DNA from: Monosiga brevicollis MX1
Taxonomy: Eukaryota; Opisthokonta; Choanoflagellata; Craspedida; Salpingoecidae
DNA: 64,000 nt
NCBI RefSeq assembly: GCF_000002865.3
Contig: NW_001865040.1
Location: forward strand, 1,248,174 to 1,312,173
Reading direction: 5' to 3'
The position numbers and the translations under genes were made by a program. The notes under the pieces are model-generated. The model was not told where the DNA came from. It worked only from the letters and a program-made list of their open reading frames with translations, and did not search any database. Of this stretch, positions 1 to 13,115 are shown piece after piece. Every line of letters begins with the position of its first letter. Position 1 is the first letter of the stretch.

Positions 1-3000
1 ACCTGAGTTCAGGCTGATGTTTTTGAGCGAATCGGGAAGCATGTCGTGATGGGCTGTCTCGATGGCTTCAACGGCACCATCTTTGCCTAGTATGAATCGC
101 TCCCACCCCTGGCGCCTCAGCCACGACCCCCATGAAGCCATGCCAATTCACAAATTGTGCTTGCTCGGCCCCCACCTACAGTGGCCAAACGGGTAGCGGC
201 AAGACTTTTACCATGCTGGGTAAGGCAAGAGTGGTACTGTACGCCATCTGCATCTCTTCTCTCCGGCAACCCTGAGTGGCTCACGCGCATCAAATTCACA
301 AACTAGGTGCGCAAAGCACTCTCGGCAGCCTTGTGGAGAACATGCAGGGCGTCATTCCCCGGGCGTGTGACTACATTTTTGATCACTTGGTACGTGGAAA
401 GAGCGTGAAAGAACCTCACGAGGGGTTTTCCCATTCAATCACAAATGCCACTTGCTTTGCTCTCACGCTTGGGCATACCCCCGCCGCGCTTCAGAATGAA
501 AGCGGATCAAGCTTCAAGATCAAATGCTCCATGGCCGAAATTTACAACGAGGCCGTCTATGATCTACTCGATCCAGCGGCCAAGGCTAAACCTGTGCGCG
601 AGGACAACGCCCGAGACATCGTGTTTGTTGAAGGACAAGAAGAGAAAATCATCGGCTCACCTCAAGAGGCCTTGGCCGTAAGTTGGTCAACGATAGTTCC
701 AGAAGGCGCCCGTGTCAACATGCTGCTGGCGCCATTGAATGCACCCTCTGTGCTGGCACTCACTGCGCGAGAGTGCGCTCTGACGCTTCAATCCAAGTTG
801 GTCGCCTTGTTTCCCTGACGTCCCGGTCTGCCCTCCTCGATGCTGTTATCCATAGGTTCTGGAGGAAGGCAATCGCAACCGCCGCGTGGCTGAGACATCC
901 ATGAATCGTGAAAGCAGTCGCTCTCACGCTATTTTCACCCTGAACATCGAAGTTGTGGTAAGTTGTTAATTCTGCTCGGCCCAAGAACACGTTGGTGGAA
1001 CACTCACGCATACATACTCACATACCTGACCCACCTTGTGATTGCTTATCAACAGCAAGAGCACGAGGGTGGCATCAAGACAGTGCGAAAGTCCCGGCTA
1101 AATCTTGTTGACTTGGCCGGCTCGGAGCGCCAACGTGACACCCAAGCTGCAGGCGAGCGTCTCAAGGAAGCCAGTCAGATCAACAAGTCACTCTCAACTT
1201 TGGGCAATGTCATCAACAGCTTGACTCGCACATCAAGCAGTGGGCGCCATGTTCCTTATCGTGATTCAAAGCTTACCTTCTTGTTGCGCGATTCGCTGGG
1301 TGGCAATACCCGAACAGCCCTCATCGCCACAATCAACCCCTCCAGCAAGTGAGTATGCACATCCAAATTCACGCCCTTGGGGCGTGCTGATGACCTGCCT
1401 GCCATGCCCTTCAAAGCATGTGCTATGCACCAGTTTATCAGGCACATGTCAACTCATCAACCTGATCTGTCCTCCCCGATGGCCAGATCATTTGGCGAGA
1501 CCCTGTCCACACTTCAGTTCGCGCAACGCGCCAAGCTCATTCAAAATCGCACCAAGAAGAATGAGGGCTTCACTGGCAGCGTAGCCGAGCTGCAAGCTGA
1601 GATTAAGCGGCTCAAAACTGCCCTCGAAAAATTTGAACGTACGGTCATTACTACAAGCCGCTTTAACCCCCCATCACCTCCAAGACCTGTCTTTTGATAC
1701 CTTTCCCTCCCGCTTTTCATGCACACACAAAGTCATCTTTGATATCCATCATACTTGGAACCGAAGCCATGACTCACAGTGCTTGACGTGTTTTTTTTTT
1801 TCGGCTCCTCGCCACCTTGTGCTGGCCCGCGATCGCTAGAAGGTGATGGGATTGCTGTGATGTTGCCAGCGGGCGCCAACGAGCCTCTTGCTGTTGTGGC
1901 CGCCAATGCACTGGAAAACCATCAAGAAGCTGAGCGTGAGAAGGTGACTCTCACACGCCGCCTCGAGTCAGAGGCCAAGCAGCGAGAAGTGTTGGAGAAG
2001 AAGGTTCGCGGCCTCACTATGCAGCTTAAGATGGCCGCTGCTGCCAAGCAACATGCCCGGGGCGGTGATGCCGAAGCCCTGGCCTCTGACGTCAGCAAAC
2101 TCTCGGAGCTGATTGCTACCTCCGTGCAGAACAACTCGTGGTGGCACGAGACCCAAGTCATTCAAAAGCTCACTCATTATCAAGAGCTTTTGGGTGAGCT
2201 AGAGCGCTTGCAGGCCACTTACCCTATCAAAGAGGATCACGCGCAGGTCGTTAAGCTCAAAACGCAGGTGGCGCAACTCGAACACGTTCTCAAAGACATG
2301 TTGGTTCGCGAAAATCGTGGTGGGGTTCCACGCACCCCCACACGCAACCCCGCTGATTCACCGGCTCGTGGCGCTGGTCAATCCCCACGAGCGCGAGGCA
2401 CCATGGCCGCTGATATTGAGCTTTCCAAGGTGCGCGGTGAACTCGAGCAGCGCATCAAGAAGCTTGAAGAAGCGCTGGAGGAGCAAAAGCGTCTCAGCTT
2501 GACGGTATGTAATGCAAATCACAGTAACACCATTTTGTGTGCTGGCACGCTTGGGTTGATGGTGCAACACTCATGCTAGCATCAATGATGTCTCCTCTTG
2601 CAGCGTGAAGACGAGTTTGCCACGGCTAAGGCTGAATTGCTAGCCCAACGTGACACGGCTCGCCGTGATCGCGACGAAATGGCTGACAATATGGAGGTGC
2701 TCCAAGAACAGCTTAGCCTCTTGACGAATCGTATTCAAGACGTCCAACTTGATGGCCTCAACGCAGGGCTCAGTGCCACTTCGGTGCGCCTATGCTCCTG
2801 CTTGTGCAATGATGTATCCATGATCATGCTCGTTTGAGTGCTCGAAAACACACTTTCTCAACCCCCGCCGGCCACTCGCACAGGGAGAGAGCTCGGTGCA
2901 AGATTTTGCCCAAAAGCTCGGCGCCATGAACCAGGAGCTTCAATCGCTGCGCGAGGCCAACAGCGATCTCATGGCCAAGGTTTGTTGTTGGAGATTGAAA

Positions 3001-6000
3001 CCGACCCCATCTGTTGATCCTGCGATGCAGCAGGCATCTGCTCACTCTGCCATACCGGGCTGGTGGGGCAAATTTCAGAACAAGACGCTCGGTTCGACAG
3101 TGCGTACCCACCGCGATGAATATGAAACCATCAAGGCCCGCTGCACCTCGCTCCAGGTATGACAGGAGGATGCTCGCGAGATGGGCGTGCCACCTGCAAC
3201 CGCGCTAATCCATCGTCTCTGCCAAAACTTTCAAAGGCCCTATTGGACGAGAAAGACCGGCAGCTGACCGACGCCTTGGCGGCCCATCAAGTTGCGTAAG
3301 TAGCTTGTTCCCTTGAACCTGTTCCAACACGCGCACCCTGTCCAGCATGTTCACCGCACACACTGCTTTCCTTCTTTTTTCGGATCTTAGTTTGCAAGCC
3401 AAAGTAGAGGAAGTAGACACCCTGACAACGCGAGTCGAGACAGCGGAACGTGACTTGGAGACCGCTCAGGCTCGTGAATCGCTTCTTCAAGACGTAAGTT
3501 GTTTTATACTCCTGTATATTTTAAATTTTTCAAAAATAAATTTCGGAGGGGCAATGAGTGGTGCACCGGTTGCCCCGAACCCCGAGCAACACGTCTGTTT
3601 CACTGCGGTGGGTCCATTGCACCCGATTTCTTTAGACGCATGAGGAGCAACTCAAGGGTTTGCGCGCCAGTGCCATGAAAATGGAGCATACTTTGAGCAG
3701 TGCCAATTCTCGCATCGAGGCGCTTGAAACGGATTTGGAATCCAAGGAGGAGCGAGTGCTTGAGCTCACGGTGTGTGCCCCTCATCGCTGGCGAAGGACG
3801 TTTGTCTGCTACATTGAAACTTGTTTACGCTGTCATAATCTTTGCTTGTACTCACGAGTGGGATTATTGCTCAACGTGGCCTCATTAAACTGAACACCTT
3901 GGCATTGTCTGTACAGGATGAGAACACGGTGTTGGATGAGGAGAAGAAGTTTTTGCAGAACCGCTACGACAACTTGCAAGCGGTAGGTTTGATGCAGGAC
4001 GACACTTACCATGAGCTCTATGATTGCAACAAAACGATTGCATGTTGCTTGTTCTTACGCGCAACCCGATGCTGACGCGCTTGCCCGGCTGCAACGTATA
4101 TAGTCGCTGAGTTCCACAGCGAACGAGCTACGACAAGCGCGTGAGGCCGTCAGTACATTGGAGGAACGACTTGCGGAAGAGATCAAAAATGCAAACAAGC
4201 TTCGAGAGCAAGCTGCTCAAGATGAAGGCGCTGCTGCCGAGCTGCAGCGCCTCGCCACCCTCGAAGAGGAACTGCAACAGGAACTGCGTGAGCAACGCAA
4301 GGAGAGCGAGCGTCTTGCTGATCGCCTTGCAGCAGCTCAAGATGAGCTTCAACAAGCCCATGCTACATATCAAGCAAAAAGCCAGGATAACGCTGCTCTC
4401 GTTGCGGACCTGACCTCCAAGTATCAGGACGTGCAAGCCAAGCTTCAGGTACGGGAACGAAGGCGCGTTTGCTTTGAACCAGCGTTATTTTGAGAAAACA
4501 AAATGGTGTCTCAAAGCAAAGTGTGACCATGCGCGTTTCTGATCGTCGCGTTCATGGCTTGCACCACACAGGTGAAGAATGAAAGCTATACAGAGCTCCA
4601 AGCTACTCTGGAAACCACCCAAGCGGCTTTGCATGAGCATGAGCAGAAGCTGGACGCCAAGGATGCGCAGTTGTCGCACTTGCAGGTTGGCGCAGACCCT
4701 TGCAGATGAGCCAATGTTCTTTCTTTTCTCGAGCATTCTGTGATGCTCTCACTTGATACTCCAACCGTTTTGAACACGGCCACCTGCTCCTAGTCTGAGC
4801 TCTCGCGCTTGCAAGTAACTATGGATGCCGATTCTTCGAGCCATGAAGCCAAGCAAGAGGCTTTGTTGGACGAACTGACAACCGCTACTGCACAGGTCAA
4901 AGAATTTGAGTCGCAACGTGATACGTTGCAAGCAAACGTTACGGTATGTTTGCTTGGCTTGTGGGTTCCGTCGCTTGGTCGCCCACGGCGCAAGGTGCCG
5001 TTGTGGCGCTTGGCATCAAGTGGAGGATTCATGGGTCGCGATTTTTGTTGCCAGGCTGTGCGTGAAGAATTAACCAACGTCAAGCAGCAGCTAGCTGATG
5101 CCCTGGCTGCTAAAGACGCTCTTCAATGCAAATTGGAGGTGACACAACAAGACTTTGAGAAAACGCAAGAGGTGCGTTTGGCTAAATTTGCAGCTGCCTT
5201 GAAACCTGTCCACCAATGCCCGCGTAGTTGTGGGCGTTTGGTGACGTACATTCGGTGTAGTGCTCATGCAAGTGGGAGTTGGCTTTAATAGGAGGTCGGT
5301 GCTCTGCGAGAACAGCTGAAGGCGGCCGATGGCACGAGTGACGCGGTGCAGTCGTTGCGAGAGGAGCTGAACGCCAAGAGCGAGAAGCTGCGCGAACTTG
5401 CACAGCAGAACGTACGCCATGGCCGATGCTTTTGCTATTGCCTTGTCCGCCACTCTGCACTGCTCGTCTCACACTTGCCTGCTACTGATGGAATGCTTTG
5501 CTACAGGACAAGGTCGTGCAGCATCTGACGCGAAGTGATGAAATCCGTGTGAGCTTGTACAAGGAGGTGGCACCATTGAAGAAGGAGGTGTCTGATCTCA
5601 AGGACCAGCTGGCCCAGGCTCGCGAGGAGGCGACACAGCAGCAAAAGGAGTTGTTGGCCGCGAATGACGATCGCCAGGCTTTGACGAGCGAGGTTGAGCG
5701 TTTGCAGCGTCAACTCACAGAGGCGCGTGCTGCTGGTGACTCCAAGGCCTCGGAGATTGAACAGCTAAACGAACAGATCAAGGTCAGTCTTCGATTGTGG
5801 GTGTCTGGGCGTGCGGCGAAGCAGGTGGCAAGGGACGTGGCGCTTGAGAGTGTTCAGGGCACCATTGTTCGAGGTGTTGTCAGGCTGACTTGTTGTGGTT
5901 CTGCCATACCCCCACGAGCAGAACTTTCGCAAAGTGGCAGATCACGCCACGCTCATCTCCGAGGCAATCGAGGATCACATGAAGACGAGTGCCGGACTCA

Positions 6001-6489
6001 AGGCAGAAAAGGAGGAGTATCGTCGACGCTACACAGAAACCAAAAAGAAGCTGTCCACGGCTCGCTCCGACATTCGACTGTTGGAGAAGGACAAGAAGGA
6101 TCTGGACCGTCAGGTTCAGGATGCTCGTCGCGAGCGAGACGAGCTTTTGGGCCACTCCAACCCCAAGCAAAAGATTCAGTACACCGCACAAATGAAGGAG
6201 CAATACAACCAACTCCAACGAGACTTTGCCAAGTTGCAAGCTGACTATGCCCGCCTGCAGAAGGTTTGTACAGCGTGATACGTGTAGATAGACGTGTCGG
6301 GGAAGATGAGTTGGAGGTTGGCTCGAGCTGTGAAATTTTTGGTATTTTTGGGGTATTTTGCTCGACTTTTAGTTTTTTTTCTTTTTCCTAACTCTTTCTC
6401 TCTCGTTCCTTTCTTTCGTTTGCCCTTTGCTCCAGGAATCGAAGTGTGGTGCTGCTGGTACGGAGAAGGAGAACGGCATTGCCAACTAG
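1..6489 (+). CDS. KIF15: Kinesin-12 (KIF15-like) motor protein, 5' end outside window
   Basis: Plus-end-directed spindle kinesin with a long coiled-coil stalk; KIF15 relatives help keep the bipolar spindle. The first visible exon (13-89) reads into the P-loop: [14 protein letters not shown] continues after the intron at 90-181. Further exons carry [18 protein letters not shown] (switch I), [15 protein letters not shown] (switch II), [12 protein letters not shown] and [17 protein letters not shown]. The wording around DLAGSERQ, the [15 protein letters not shown] segment and LQAEIKRLK are as in KIF15. About ten short exons of heptad-rich coiled coil follow. Near the C-terminus [11 protein letters not shown] matches the conserved KIF15 tail (GHQNLHQKIQY as I recall it). 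The last exon starts at 6436 after TTTGCTCCAG and ends EKENGIAN-stop at 6489. All junctions I read are GT-AG. The N-terminus and first motor exons lie left of the window. Confidence 0.93.
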
Positions 6490-7006
6490 ACCGACGTTTG
6501 TGTGGTGATGCTGTCACGTGTTATGATTTGTGTCCTTTCGCCGGTTGATGACCTCGTCAATTTCAAGTGTCAAGGAAGTCAGGAAAAGAAGAAAAAGCTG
6601 AGATGAAGATGTTCGTCTGCTCAATCGCACGATATTTAGTAATGTTTCGAGAAATCCAATTCATATTGATCTACCTGATGATGATCCTCAAAGACCGATT
6701 GACCGACAGCAGGTCACACCGTCGTCGAGGTTGAGTGAGAGCCCGTGGCATCCCTTCCTTCTGTTTTCGAACAGGGGGCGCTCAATATTTAAAATTAAAA
6801 GTAGGAAGGTTCTTGTCAGCCACGAGCAACTGCACTATTCGAGCTTCAATTAACATTCGGATGCATGCAATTACTGCAAGTACGTCTACTCTTTCGGAAT
6901 CTGACCTTCCAATCGCGCACCAAAGACAACGCGCAATGCCCGGCACAGAACATGCAATTTCGAGTCACACACTTCAATTCAATGGTTGTTATGGTTGTGA
7001 GTAGAA
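6490..7006. other. Convergent 3' intergenic stretch
   Basis: Lies between the stop codons of the kinesin (+) and the U-box gene (-). AT-richer than its flanks, with an A/T patch near 6785-6800. It presumably holds both 3' UTRs. I see no gene or RNA in it. Confidence 0.6.
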
Positions 7007-8392
7007 TCACATCATTCGGCAGACACTGGTAGAGGTACGTCGCTCCGCATCAGCTGCACCGGTGCGTCCGGACGTCGGTGCACGTGCACCCGCCTGTGCG
7101 GACAGCCGGTTGTAGCCGAGCTCACTATCTTGTGAAGGAACACCGAGTAGATGACTCTCGGTTTGCAGCTGTTGCTGGTACTGAGCGAGAAGAAATTGGT
7201 TGATGCTACTGGTATCTTCACGAGCATATCCAATCGGACCAAAGGCCGAGCGCTCGCCGGTGGAGGAGAAGGCCGGGCGCACTGTGCTGGCCAGGTGGCG
7301 TTGCACATCGCTGGCAGAGAGTTCTTGCTGCACCGGGAGATCGGCGAGCTGCACTCCCTTTTGCTCGCAAAAATCCCTGATGACAATTCGAAGTGCATGG
7401 TTGGGCAATAGAATGCGTGAGGGCAGCTCCTTTCCCGTCATGGGCGAGGTAGTATGCTCCTCAAACCAGCGGGCAATGCTCTCGCGCTCGTAGCTAAAGC
7501 CATCCGCTGTGAACAGCGATGGATCGGTCACCAAGTCAGATGAGATACAGCGGGGGCCAAGCGGCCATGCGGAGGTGTGGGCGCAGCAAGCATACCTGCA
7601 ACAACAGGATCCACCATAATGTCATAGGTGATGGAGCACAGATATTCGTTTGGAATTTCTGTTTTGCGGCTCCGGAGGGACCTGGTGGTGGAGGACGCTT
7701 GATCGCGGAAGGAGATGATGGAGGAAGCTCGGGGTTGGCGCTGCCAGTTGCAAGATGTGAGCGTCAGTCAGGGTGTCAGTGGGCAACCAAAGACGGGCAA
7801 GTGTACAAAAGGTCAACACAAATGGTGCTGGGGACAAAAAGCAGAACTGCCGTACCGGCGTACGATAGCCCGAAGCATCCTTGAGGCGCTGCCGACTTAG
7901 GGCCTGCTCAAGGGCCACGATGCGATAGGCCAGAGCTTGAGGTGGCGCAGCGGTCAGCCACTCCTCGGTGCTGCGACTGTCCAAAAATGCAGTTGGTTGC
8001 CAAGCTTCGACTTCTTCGTTCTGAGGTAGTTGAAGTGTTGCCTCACGGGTAAGTGAGGGCCAGCTTCCCAGCTCAAGCTCGGCTTCTGATCCACCACCAA
8101 TGACAGTGTTGGTCTCGTCATCCTCCTCATCGTTGACGTCTCCAAAATCCGAAGGCGGTACGGCATCACTGTTTGCGGAGCGCTCAGAGGGTAGAAACGG
8201 GCGAGATCGTCCTCGTTGAAGCTCGGGGAGCGGTTCGTCTGCACCGGCTTCTGCCGCCGTGACCGCCGGAGCCGACCGGGTGCGTCCATCGTCAAGCATC
8301 TCGTCTTGTTGTGCCGAGGATGCACCGGACTCAAAATCTGCCAAGTCGTCTTCCTGTGCACTCCAACTGGAGGCCCGGGGCTCAGCTGCCAT
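7007..8392 (-). CDS. U-box domain protein (likely E3 ubiquitin ligase)
   Basis: Three exons on the minus strand, 8392-7856, 7740-7596 and 7506-7007, join in phase to 393 codons. The U-box spans exons 2 and 3: EYLCSITYDIMVDPVVA continues as ADGFSYERESIARWF, followed by TSPMTGKELPS and LLPNHALRIVIRDF. This is the U-box fold used to bind E2 enzymes; the spacing resembles U-boxes of WDSUB1 type. The N-terminal 180 residues are acidic and low in complexity (EDDLADF, DVNDEEDDE) and end in a short helix-rich stretch. The C-terminal 110 residues are Q/S-rich with no domain I know. The start at 8392 is the first ATG. The frame stays open further upstream, so an extra 5' exon behind the CA-rich stretch is possible (a GT donor and CTCTCCACAG acceptor exist there). 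Substrate unknown. Confidence 0.82.
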
Positions 8393-8904
8393 TGCTTCGA
8401 TGTTGTTCAGGTCCTCTAGACGCCTGCTGAACTTCAAGCGCCCGCGCGGTTGGGATATGGCTGTGGAGAGCGACACAGGATCGGGTGCGAGGTCAAGACC
8501 AACCGAAGACACTGTGCATATCTGTGCACATGCATGCACACACCCATCCACAGACACATATACAGACACAGACACACACTCACAATCATAAAAGCTCAGC
8601 GATGCAAAACGCCAAGGCCAGCCACCACCGAGGTTGGTGGGAGGCAAGGAGGGCACAATGCCCGACGCCTCAACCACGTATCGTCTTGTCGTGCATCACC
8701 AAGCAAGCGGTATTTTTCTGACAATTAAAATGGCGTTCCTTTTGACAACTGTTGCATCGATGGGCGAGTGGTCTTGAGATGGACTGGCAAGTGTTACAGA
8801 ATTTGAAGCAAGAGGGGCAGGGGTGCGTTTGGACGGCAGGCTTGAGGAGGGTGATGATCACGTCAAGGAAGGAGAACAAATTGAAAAGATCGCTTTCAAA
8901 ATCA
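8393..8904. other. Intergenic stretch with CA-rich simple repeat
   Basis: Separates the U-box gene start from the stop of the glycosidase gene, both on the minus strand, so it should hold the U-box promoter and the glycosidase 3' UTR. An imperfect CA/TACA repeat lies at about 8519-8587; it could be intronic if the U-box gene has an upstream exon. Confidence 0.5.
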
Positions 8905-11900
8905 TCAATTGGTGTGCATCAGCCAGAAAGACAGCTGGAAGCGGCGGAATTGGTCGCAACCACAACCATTAAAAGTGTACGCGATGTCGCGCACCAAGCG
9001 TGGGGACGCCCACGGGTACGCGAACCACATGTGAGAGTTCATCATAGTCAAAATCAGCCTAGGAACCCGAACATTAAGGTGAGAGGGGCGCAAGAGCTTC
9101 GAATCAGGCTGGCATCGGGGCAAAGAGCGCACCGCAGAGCCGTCATGAGCTGTGACAGCGACAGGGCGATCGGCCAGGGTCAGAGCCCATTCGAATGACA
9201 AAGTCTGATGCTGGGAGACGGTAAGCTCCATGGTGAAGTCATCCTACATCATATCCCAACGGGGACAGCCACGAGGATAACAACGACACATCATATCACG
9301 AGTTCGCACCAAGGCCCATCCAGCCCAAACCACAGGGGGAGAATGAAACAACAGGAAGAGGCTACGGTGAGCCATTCTCAGCCGAGAAGTCGCGGCGCGT
9401 GAGCAAGGTTGACCACCCACCTTCCAGGTGTAAGTCACTTCACAGCCATGTCCTTGATGCGGGGCGCTCTCTGAAGTGCGCAGGGCAAACATGTCGCTTC
9501 GTACGGAGGGATCCACGGCTACACTCAGCGTGATCCGACCTACAAGGTGCCACCAAGTGAAAACAATGAAGATCACTCGACAGAGAAGGGTTCACGCTTG
9601 AGCGTGGGGGCAGGGCGTCGATGAAAGCAAAAAAAAACGCACTGGTTTCGCGTGGGGCGTTGCGTGGCACAATGTAGCCGGCACGTTGGTACACGGGGAA
9701 CTCAGCGAGGCTAAAGTTCTTCGTCACTTGCGCGCCCGCTGCGCATCCGAGCACCACAAAGCATGAGAACACCAGTCCCACAACAGCGTTAGAGGATAGG
9801 GCCCAGTGATGGCGCAGATGCGCTCCAGAGGCGAGCAGCAGCACCCGGATGCATTGGCGGCTATGGTCTACGTACGTGAATAACGGTCTGAGGCGTTGAC
9901 GAAGCTCACCCAGCTGCTATCGTTAGGCAACGTGAACGTGACTCGGGTGCTTTGGCCTATTCTCATCGCCCATGAAAGAAGCAGTGTCGATTGAGCAGGG
10001 GCCACGAAGCACGTGCGACCTTTGAATGCATCGTAGACCGCGACCAAGCTTGCGCTCAACGATGGTCAAGGCAAACGGAGTGTGTTCATCAAATCAGCCC
10101 CAACAGCAGCAAGACGCACCATCGCCCGCCTCATTGATCGGGTTCACGAAGATGCGGTCGCCCAACAGGTAGGCATAGGTCGGCGGATTGAAGTCGTCGA
10201 TGATCTAACGCCATATGCCCGGCAAAGCAGAAGGCGACTGAGAGGCCATAAACGGAGCAGGACGAAGAAGCTCGAGTCAATGACACCCATTGCCAAGGCA
10301 CAGATGCTTTGATCTGCAGCTCGCCCACAACCGGTCGGCTGTCTCACCTTGTCGATGAGGCTGTCATACGGTGCCATCGGGTGCAGAACACTAGTTCCAT
10401 TCTCAAGGGCCGCCGAGCCGATTGAGAGCAGATAAGACACCAACGAGTAGTGGGTGTCCACGTAGTTGCGATAAGTCTAATGCCACGAGGACGCGATGTG
10501 GATGAGCGGCTCAATCGGTAAATTTGCCAGGAGCAAGCCAGCGATGAGCCACGCAAAGTAGGACCGCGCCGCACGAAGTGAGACGTACGTCGGTGACAAA
10601 AGTTGAGCCGTTGGCATCAAACATCCAAGGGCGATGCTCGCCACCACCGCCATTCTAGCCCAAACAAAAGCAGACACAGAGATGGGATGGTGATGTCAAC
10701 ATGCACAAGTGCGTGCAGCAAACCCAGTCTGGCACGGCATTGGTTGTGACGTCAAGGGCCACGTACCTCCATGAGCGGGCTGAATGCACCCAGTTGAGCC
10801 CAGCGAAGAAAAAGTTCAGACTGGCGAGGCTTCTGGGGCGTGCGATATCCACCTGAATGGGGTCGGCATTTTCGGCGCCATAAGGACGAGTCTTCATGTA
10901 CGATCTTGAGTAGGATACAGACGAGGGTTGGCTTGGTTCAACAAACCGATGTCACTGCCAAAGTTGGCATAGTCACGCCAGGCGGACTGCAGATAACGCT
11001 TGAGCGCCTGCGTCAGACCGTCAAACGTGTCATCCTGGTCGCCTACCCAGCCCGAGGCCATGACATATTTCGGAGAAAACTCGACGAAAAACGACCCATA
11101 GGCGTCGACGGGACGGGACATGACGAGGCGATCGTTGCCAAGCTTCCTGTGCTCAAACGTGCACCAATGGTCGTGTGGTGAGCATGATCATCATTGCAAG
11201 CTCTGAGATAACGGCCAAGACTTTCGTACTCGCGCGTGTAGTTGAAGAAATCGCCGTAGTACATATGCGAGTACTCGCTATGGGCCACAACCGAGAGCAG
11301 CGGTACAGTAAGAAGAGCGAGCCGAGGCCAGCGGTATCGCGGCACGGGCATGGGCACGTACTGCCAGGTAACAGGGCCTTGAGCGCCTTGTGGCTCAATC
11401 AACTCGACGATGTAGGGGTCCGTGCCATCGCACTTCCACCCATCAATGTTCATGTCGAGCATGTTGTCCATCTACGCAAAAAGGAGGGGTCAATCGGCCA
11501 GCTTAGCTGTAGAAGGTAGATATTACCATGGACGTGGGTGGATGAGTTGGTGCGCGAGCCATCGTCCACCCAAAGCCAACCTGGTCATGCCACCATGCCA
11601 CAGCGTCGGGGTTCGTGTAGTCGACCAAACTACCTGTACCGTGCCACCACTTCATCTTGCCAGTCTCGTTCAGGATATTTCGGAGATAGTAGCCTGAGAG
11701 TAAGGTCAGTTGAGCAAACGTTGCGGTGCACAAGGCCAGGGATGAATTTAAGCGCGTCGCTTCCCAAATACCACGAGGAACCTCAGTCCAGGCGGGGTGG
11801 GAGGACAGTGAGAGCGGCGTACCATGCTTTTCGCCGTCGGCGTAATTGGGGGAGTCAGTATCGACCATGCTGGTGATCCAAAAGATGACACGCAGGTCCA

Positions 11901-12536
11901 ATGCATGCAGTTGTTCGATCATGTCGGTCATGTTGGGAAATCTGAGTGTGAGCAAAGATGCAGGCGCAACGTGTAAGGAACCAGAGTCGGTTCGAGAGCG
12001 AGCGATGGCAGTGGCGGCGCGCCAGGCCAGGTGATTGCCACATACTTGTTTGTGTCAGGGATAAAGTTGTTAAAGCCCTGCTCCCAGGTCGAGTCAATGT
12101 CCATGGCCCCTGCACATTGTTCGGTCCCGCACATGCTTTGAGGAGGGGGTGCTTTTTTTCTTTTTTTCTTTCAGGCGCCACCCATGTTGAGCCGGGTGCC
12201 TGCCAAGCCTACCGATTGTGATATTGTGGGAGATGTAGTCGTGCGCCAGCTCCAAGCAGTCAGCCTGGCCATTGCCTCCATGATCCAGCCAGACCCAATG
12301 CTGATTGATGAGTTACATCGAGGGCGGTGAGATGACTTGAGCAGTAGCTAGTTAGCAGTATAACTTGCCCAACGTACATGGTGCGCCCAGTCGGCATAAG
12401 GGGCAGCGCGCAGGTGCCGTGCAGCTGGCACGATCGTGGATGCTACTTCCAAGTTATCGAGCGGTGCGCCAAGGCCCATGGCAGCAAATACTGCCATGGC
12501 CAAGCCTACCATGGCCATTTCGGACGTGTTGGCCAT
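8905..12536 (-). CDS. Glycoside hydrolase family 31 (alpha-glucosidase-like)
   Basis: Multi-exon minus-strand gene for a family 31 retaining alpha-glycosidase. Read in order: a hydrophobic N-terminus (MANTSEMAMVGLAMAVFAAM, signal peptide or anchor), ADWAHH|HWVWLDHGG, VDIDSTWEQGFNNF, MTDMIEQLHALDLRVIFWI, then MKWWHGTGSLVDYTNPDA, the nucleophile segment DGWKCDGTDPY, YYGDFFNYTREY, the acid/base segment ASGWVGDQDDTFDGL, ANFGSDIG, the helix HYSLVSYLLSIGS, and the C-terminal beta domains with VTFTLPNDSSW and FPVYQRAGYIVPR. The catalytic aspartates (KCDG and GDQD) are inferred from family alignments. The usual large N-terminal beta-sandwich domain seems very short or absent, so the barrel begins soon after the leader. 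The final 100 residues form an uncharacterised tail. Substrate is not predictable; secretory-pathway location is inferred. Some exon borders remain unresolved. Confidence 0.85.
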
Positions 12537-13115
12537 CCTGATCTCTATGGCCCCTCTCCGCTGCACGTGTCGTCCCACATTGGCGGTGCAGAGTGGTTGG
12601 TCAGTCCACCAGCATCAAAAGCAGTGAAAATAGAGAGAGTAGAAGCCTTTCCCCCCTCTTGTCTACACCTAGCCTGCTTGGCACCACCGGCTTCTTCCTC
12701 CAGTTGGGCACCGATCAGGAGGTACATCCATGCAGCCCTCGTCCGATCTCAATGATCTTAATGATACCTACCTCCAAGAAAAAAAAAATCATCAAAACTT
12801 GTCAAGACAAGAATGACGCTGGGCCGATGACGCTGGGACGATGGCTGTCATGTATTTTTGTGGACGGTTGGATGGCAGCGATCTTGGTAGCTTGAGGACA
12901 GTCAACGGGGTAGTGGAACAGGGGCGAGGCAGCGAGGGGGAAGAGGGGCACTACGAGATAGTGGTGGGGGCAGGAGGGTAGGGAGGCCAGGGCTGTCGGG
13001 TGCACAGCCGTTAGCTTTTAGCAAAGGAAGGAGGGCGACCTGGTGTCGCGACTTTGGGGCGAGGTGAGCAGCCTGAGGAGGGAGTTGCCTTGCTTCGATT
13101 GAGGCTGAGGGTAGC
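12537..13115. promoter_or_regulatory. Divergent intergenic region (glycosidase / RING ligase)
   Basis: 579 bases between two start codons pointing away from each other, so it should contain both promoters. It has an A-run at 12780-12788 and a G-rich purine patch near 12910-12990. No clear TATA box is visible at a sensible distance from either ATG. Confidence 0.5.
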
